Of a stretch of DNA of 64,000 nucleotides, positions 60,158 through 64,000 are shown one piece after another; the stretch's first letter is position 1, and every line of letters begins with the position of its first letter. Origin of the DNA: Psettodes erumei (taxonomy: Eukaryota > Chordata > Actinopteri > Pleuronectiformes > Psettodidae); NCBI GenBank assembly GCA_016785225.1, contig JAFBJZ010000660.1:3526001-3590000 (forward strand). The letters are read 5' to 3'. The position numbers were made by a program, and so were the translations under genes. The notes below the pieces were generated by a model. It had not been told where the DNA came from and did not search any database. It saw nothing but the letters and a program-made list of their open reading frames with translations.

Positions 60158-63100
60158 TCAAAGTATGAATTCCAGGAACTGTTCATCGCCTAACATGTCC
60201 AGGGAGAGGCTGTTGGTAGACCTGCGGCCATAGAATGAAGGTTTGGCTTGGCAGTGCAAAAGAGGGTAGTAACTGTCATCGACAGGGATCACAGGGTTTG
60301 CTGAGACATCCGGCAGCCCGAAGGTATAGCTGTGGGAGGAATCCGGCGGCAGTGTCGTCCCCAGGGGTGCCGGAGGTGTGAAGAGACGGACATCATCAAG
60401 ACTATGGCTGTGTCGATCCGTGCACACGTGTGTCTTAATTTTCAATATCTTGCAATAGAGACAAGAGGTACAGATAAAAAGGTAAGAACATACAGTCTAA
60501 TTCAAAAGGAATTTAGTGGAAAGAAGGTCTGAGACTAACCTGTTTTAACATATCCGCGTTGCGTAACTTCTCGAGCTCTTCATCAGTGCCTGGGGGACAA
60601 ACTTTGTTTTCTGTAGAGCCTACAAGATTTTATGAGTCAATAATGACAAAGAACAAGAGCAAACAGAATTTGAGAACAGAAACCCATTTGTTTTCACTGA
60701 TGACAACAGATAACAGGTTGTTTACATAATGTCCTGCTTGTCAAAACCGTACGACTCATACCTGATGAATGAGTGTCTACAGAGAGCTCCGCGCAATCCA
60801 CTGACACCCCTTCAAGAAGATCAGCCAACTGGAACATCTCATCAGGATCATCAACAATAACCTCTTTTGGAGTTCCAACATTAGTCTTGATCTCTAAAAA
60901 TAAAAGATTTAGAAATGTAAGAAAAAAAAAATCCTCATCTGCCGAGGCCATGTATGCATTTAAGAGCGCAGTGGACAAAACAGAAAATAATTTCGCACAC
61001 AGTGTTTCCTTCACAAATGTTTCCTCACCTTCTTCTTGCCAGCCCTCATCTTCTATTTGAGCCTTACTGCCCGCGTCGAACCCAGAGGTACAGGAGCTGC
61101 CGCGGCTGGCCGCCGAGCTGAAACACTTCTGACGTTGACCGTCCTCCTCCATGGAGGCCATCTCTGTGGAGATGCTGTGTTGGCGGGCGTCGGCTTCGAT
61201 TCCGGAGCTGCTGGTCGAGCGTCGGGACAGGCCGGGGCTGCTCTCGCTGCCCGCGGGGTCCAAATCCAGGTCGTCGCTGATGTACGACTCTCTGTAGCGC
61301 TTTTTCTCTAAAAGGAAGAGCAGACAACTCAAGATCAATGTGCTGTTGCTCCTGAAGCGTTCTGTCAAGTACAAGTGACCCCCCCTCGCCCAACTTTCAG
61401 TATCGCTGATGCTAATCTCATCCTTGTATTCACTCCTGCCTCCCCTACCTTCGCTCTCCTCCAGCTGGCGTAGGTGTTTGAGGGCAGGCTGGAGGCTGAG
61501 GTACAGGCGGTGGCTGCTGCTCAGGTGCAGGAGGAGGTGGCGCGAGCGGAACGACGACCCGGTGTAGTAAACCAGCTTCCTCGCCGACGGCAGGCCATCT
61601 GGCTGGATCTCGAATTTCTTACCCTGAGTGGGGCAAACATATTCCACGTAATGGACAAAGCTAGAGCCCATTAAATAATTACAACAGCTCCACCTAATCT
61701 TGCGAGTGAACGAAGACGACTGCGCGCATACCAGGAAGGTGAGGCGTCCCACGTTTGACCAGGGGAAGTCGTACAGCAGCTGTCGCACGTTGCTCACCTC
61801 CTATGAATACAGGACCGCAGGCATCCATAATTAAAAGACATAACTTGAAGGCTTTTGTGGGTTTGTGTTTGAAAAAAGCAAAATGAACGTGGACGTGATC
61901 TTTCAAATTAGTGATCAATAATCAACTGTCCGTTTCTTCACAGGGATCCATCTGGTCCTGGCAAAGAGGCTAGCTGCTTCTCGAAGTATCTCACGGTCTG
62001 TTGGCTTTTTTAATCAGCCAGGCCTGGAGCCCTAATCCCCCCCAGATGGCCTCTGATGGACAGATCAAACAACTGACGGGCATGGCAGACGGCTCCTATC
62101 TCCTCGCGCGCTGCTGCCGGCGGCAATCCCACGCATTCCTCACACGTCTAGTCAGAGGTTTTTACGGGACTGCAGATGCAGGGGCCGAATCTCGGAGCCA
62201 GCGCGCGCGCTGACGTATCGGCTACGCATTTAGAAAACACTCGCCAAGGCACGCACCTGATAAACCTGCATTCCTCGCAGGGTCAGGCCGAGCAGTGCCG
62301 TTCCTCTCTCCTCCTTTTTGTCCTGGACAAATGAATGATGAGATGTCAGACAGGCATCTGAGAGGCTCAGATAAGATAGCCATCCCGCAGTCAAGCCTCC
62401 CGCCTAGTACACACTGGGCTGCTGCAAGCAACAAACTGAAAGTGAGAACACATTACGCAATGGCCGGGCCAAACCGCAAAACATCGCTCAGCAGATGGGT
62501 GAGTTTGAAGGGGGGGGGGCAATAAATTGGAATAGATGGGAGGCTTACATAACTGCCCCATGGTTATTTGTCCAGCAGGGTTCAAATGAAGCCAAACTAA
62601 TTGTATTTGTGTTGGAAAAGACAGGAAAAGAGAGGGAAGAAATATGCCCGGAGTAGCCACTGGTTAAGAATGAGCTGAAAACAAACTCCATTACCCACCA
62701 GCCAAAATAATTATTCATTCTTATCTTATTTTAACACAATAAATCAATTACACAGAAAACCCTCCCTCGTGTACGGTGCACGCTACGAAAACACAAATCC
62801 AGCAACCGGTTTAATTTGGTAACGCCAAAAGCTCCAAATGGATTCGTGACCTTCTGCAGTCTGTAAAAGGTGACGGGTACGTCCTCCAGTCGACACGACT
62901 CCCTGATGAAGAGCAGGATTGCATCGCGGTGAGACATGCCCCACAGCTCCTGATGCACTTTGGGCCCGTGGCAGAGGAGGTAGTTCTCTCCGCGCTTAGC
63001 CACGATCTACAGAAGGAGGAAGGGACAGATGTATACTGAGCAGAGGCCACAGCACAACCTTCAGCTATAAGATAGTAAAAGTCAAACCGGGTTCAAATTT

Positions 63101-63775
63101 CTGCCCCGACCTGGTAACACCTACCCATGGGGGAAAGTAATCCTTGGGCTCAAAGTACGGGGTGACCTCCGCGTGCTCCCCGAGTGGCGGGTGGTCGCCG
63201 AGGTCGGCCTGCAAGGCGTAGCCTGCCAGCTGGAAGTACACCTCCTCCTGCTGACGACATTCCGAGCGAAGCACCCGCTCGCGCAAATCAGAGTAGTAAT
63301 GATGCCGTGCCTTTCGTTCACTGGTACCACACACACAAACGAAAGGGATAGGAGGGCGGGGCACAAGAACACGTCAGAAAGGAGGACAAAGATGGAGGGG
63401 GAAAAAGAAACGACGCACTTTATCCGGCAGTGAAATAAAAAGCGAGCTTGTACAGAGGGACATACCAAATGAGGCGACCGTTCTCCACGTAGTACTGCAC
63501 TTTGAGGCAGAGCACTTGAGGCAAAGGTCTCTTCTGTGATGCCTGTGTGTGGAAGGAGATGTGTCAGAGTAGGGCTGTGTGTCATAGCACGCGGGCCACC
63601 AACCAACCCCCCCCCCCCAATTAACTCCGGATAGTGGGTCACGGCAGAGCGCTTCCCCGTCGACACCATTACGGATTCGCTGGCGGCTGCCTTACCCTTC
63701 CTGAATCCTGCCTCCATTCCTTCGGAAAGTACTTCGTCAGTTTCTCATCCATGTCCAGAAAGATGTGCTCATTGT
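60158..63775 (-). CDS. FERM-domain protein of the FRMD6/FRMD1 (Willin) family, 5' end outside window
   Basis: Exons in transcript order: 63775-63696 (internal, enters in phase 1), 63542-63466, 63320-63125, 63006-62851, 62322-62257, 61800-61732, 61623-61449, 61307-61029, 60893-60762, 60619-60540, 60448-60158. All are GT/AG with consistent phases, about 533 codons here; the first F1-lobe exon or exons lie beyond 64000. Conserved blocks: FPKEWRQ (F1), VQYYVENGRL, ALQADLGDH and YFEPKDYFPPW (F2), QLLYDFPWSNVG and GKKFEIQPDGLPSARKLVYY (F3), then YRESYISDDLDLD and a Ser-rich linker. The tail has TDRHSHSLDDVRL and ends EFIL, a possible class II PDZ ligand. Human FRMD6 (Willin) is a cortical, Hippo-linked scaffold; the same role is inferred. 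I cannot decide between FRMD6, FRMD1 or a third paralogue. Confidence 0.9.
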
Positions 63776-64000
63776 CTGGGACGGAGAGGGACAATCGGGA
63801 AACAAGGCGACAGTTAGCGAGCAAACAAAACAACAATGTAACCAAGCGTGAAATTTGCCCGACAATGGGATTCATTAGAGTGAAAGAAGAAAGCCCTTGT
63901 TCTTCCGTTTGTGAATGAGGCTACTCGGAAGCTCATGACAACAACAACGGCCGACGTTAATGCCACCCAGCAAACGCTCTGATCTTGATATTTTACTGTT
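63776..64000 (-). other. Intron of the FERM-domain gene reaching the window edge
   Basis: Upstream (in transcript sense) of the exon starting at 63775, whose acceptor is ccgtcccag on the - strand. No further F1-lobe exon is recognised before the window ends. Confidence 0.6.

Noticed and set aside
1..64000. tRNA, rRNA, CRISPR or bacterial operon features
   Set aside because: No cloverleaf-forming tRNA gene, rRNA segment or regularly spaced repeat array is visible; the window is spliced vertebrate DNA.

Overview
The window is vertebrate, almost certainly teleost fish, nuclear DNA. It carries four protein-coding genes built from short exons with GT/AG introns. Gene order and orientation (slc35f3 forward, tarbp1 reverse) match what I recall of the SLC35F3-TARBP1 neighbourhood on human 1q42. 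The non-coding DNA holds repeats typical of fish: a Tc1 relic, MITE-like elements with GATTAAT ends, a long-inverted-repeat element and many CA/GT tracts. It is not bacterial, and most long open frames here are chance.

Layout. About 1.3-44.6 kb is slc35f3 on the + strand, a 10-helix drug/metabolite-transporter-type carrier. It has two alternative coding first exons, at 1327 and 24387, both ending in phase 1. They join six shared exons between 34825 and 42645, giving about 474 or 429 residues. I also see an in-frame 48-nt candidate cassette exon at 40196-40243 between shared exons 3 and 4. About 45.0-47.7 kb is a three-exon class A GPCR on the - strand, convergent with slc35f3, which I cannot assign to a named receptor. 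About 48.0-58.9 kb is tarbp1 on the - strand. I could resolve all 29 exons, giving 1610 residues with an intact C-terminal SpoU/TrmH methyltransferase module. From 59.1 kb past the window end is a FERM-domain gene of the FRMD6/FRMD1 (Willin) family on the - strand, missing its first exon or exons.

The large slc35f3 introns (33 kb from the distal first exon, 10 kb from the proximal one) hold no other gene I can support. They contain at least three copies of one dispersed repeat, an element with long inverted repeats, a transposase relic, microsatellites and a perfect-armed hairpin. tarbp1 introns are compact.

Most worth a second look: the cassette exon of slc35f3, bracketed by complementary CT and GA repeats that could loop it out; the unassigned GPCR and the FERM paralogue sitting in a locus where I do not recall them in mammals; a 16-bp palindrome containing TCTCGCGAGA in the tarbp1 promoter; a TG-repeat splice acceptor in tarbp1; and a transposable element that appears to supply the GPCR poly(A) signal. 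No wholly new biological system is evident.
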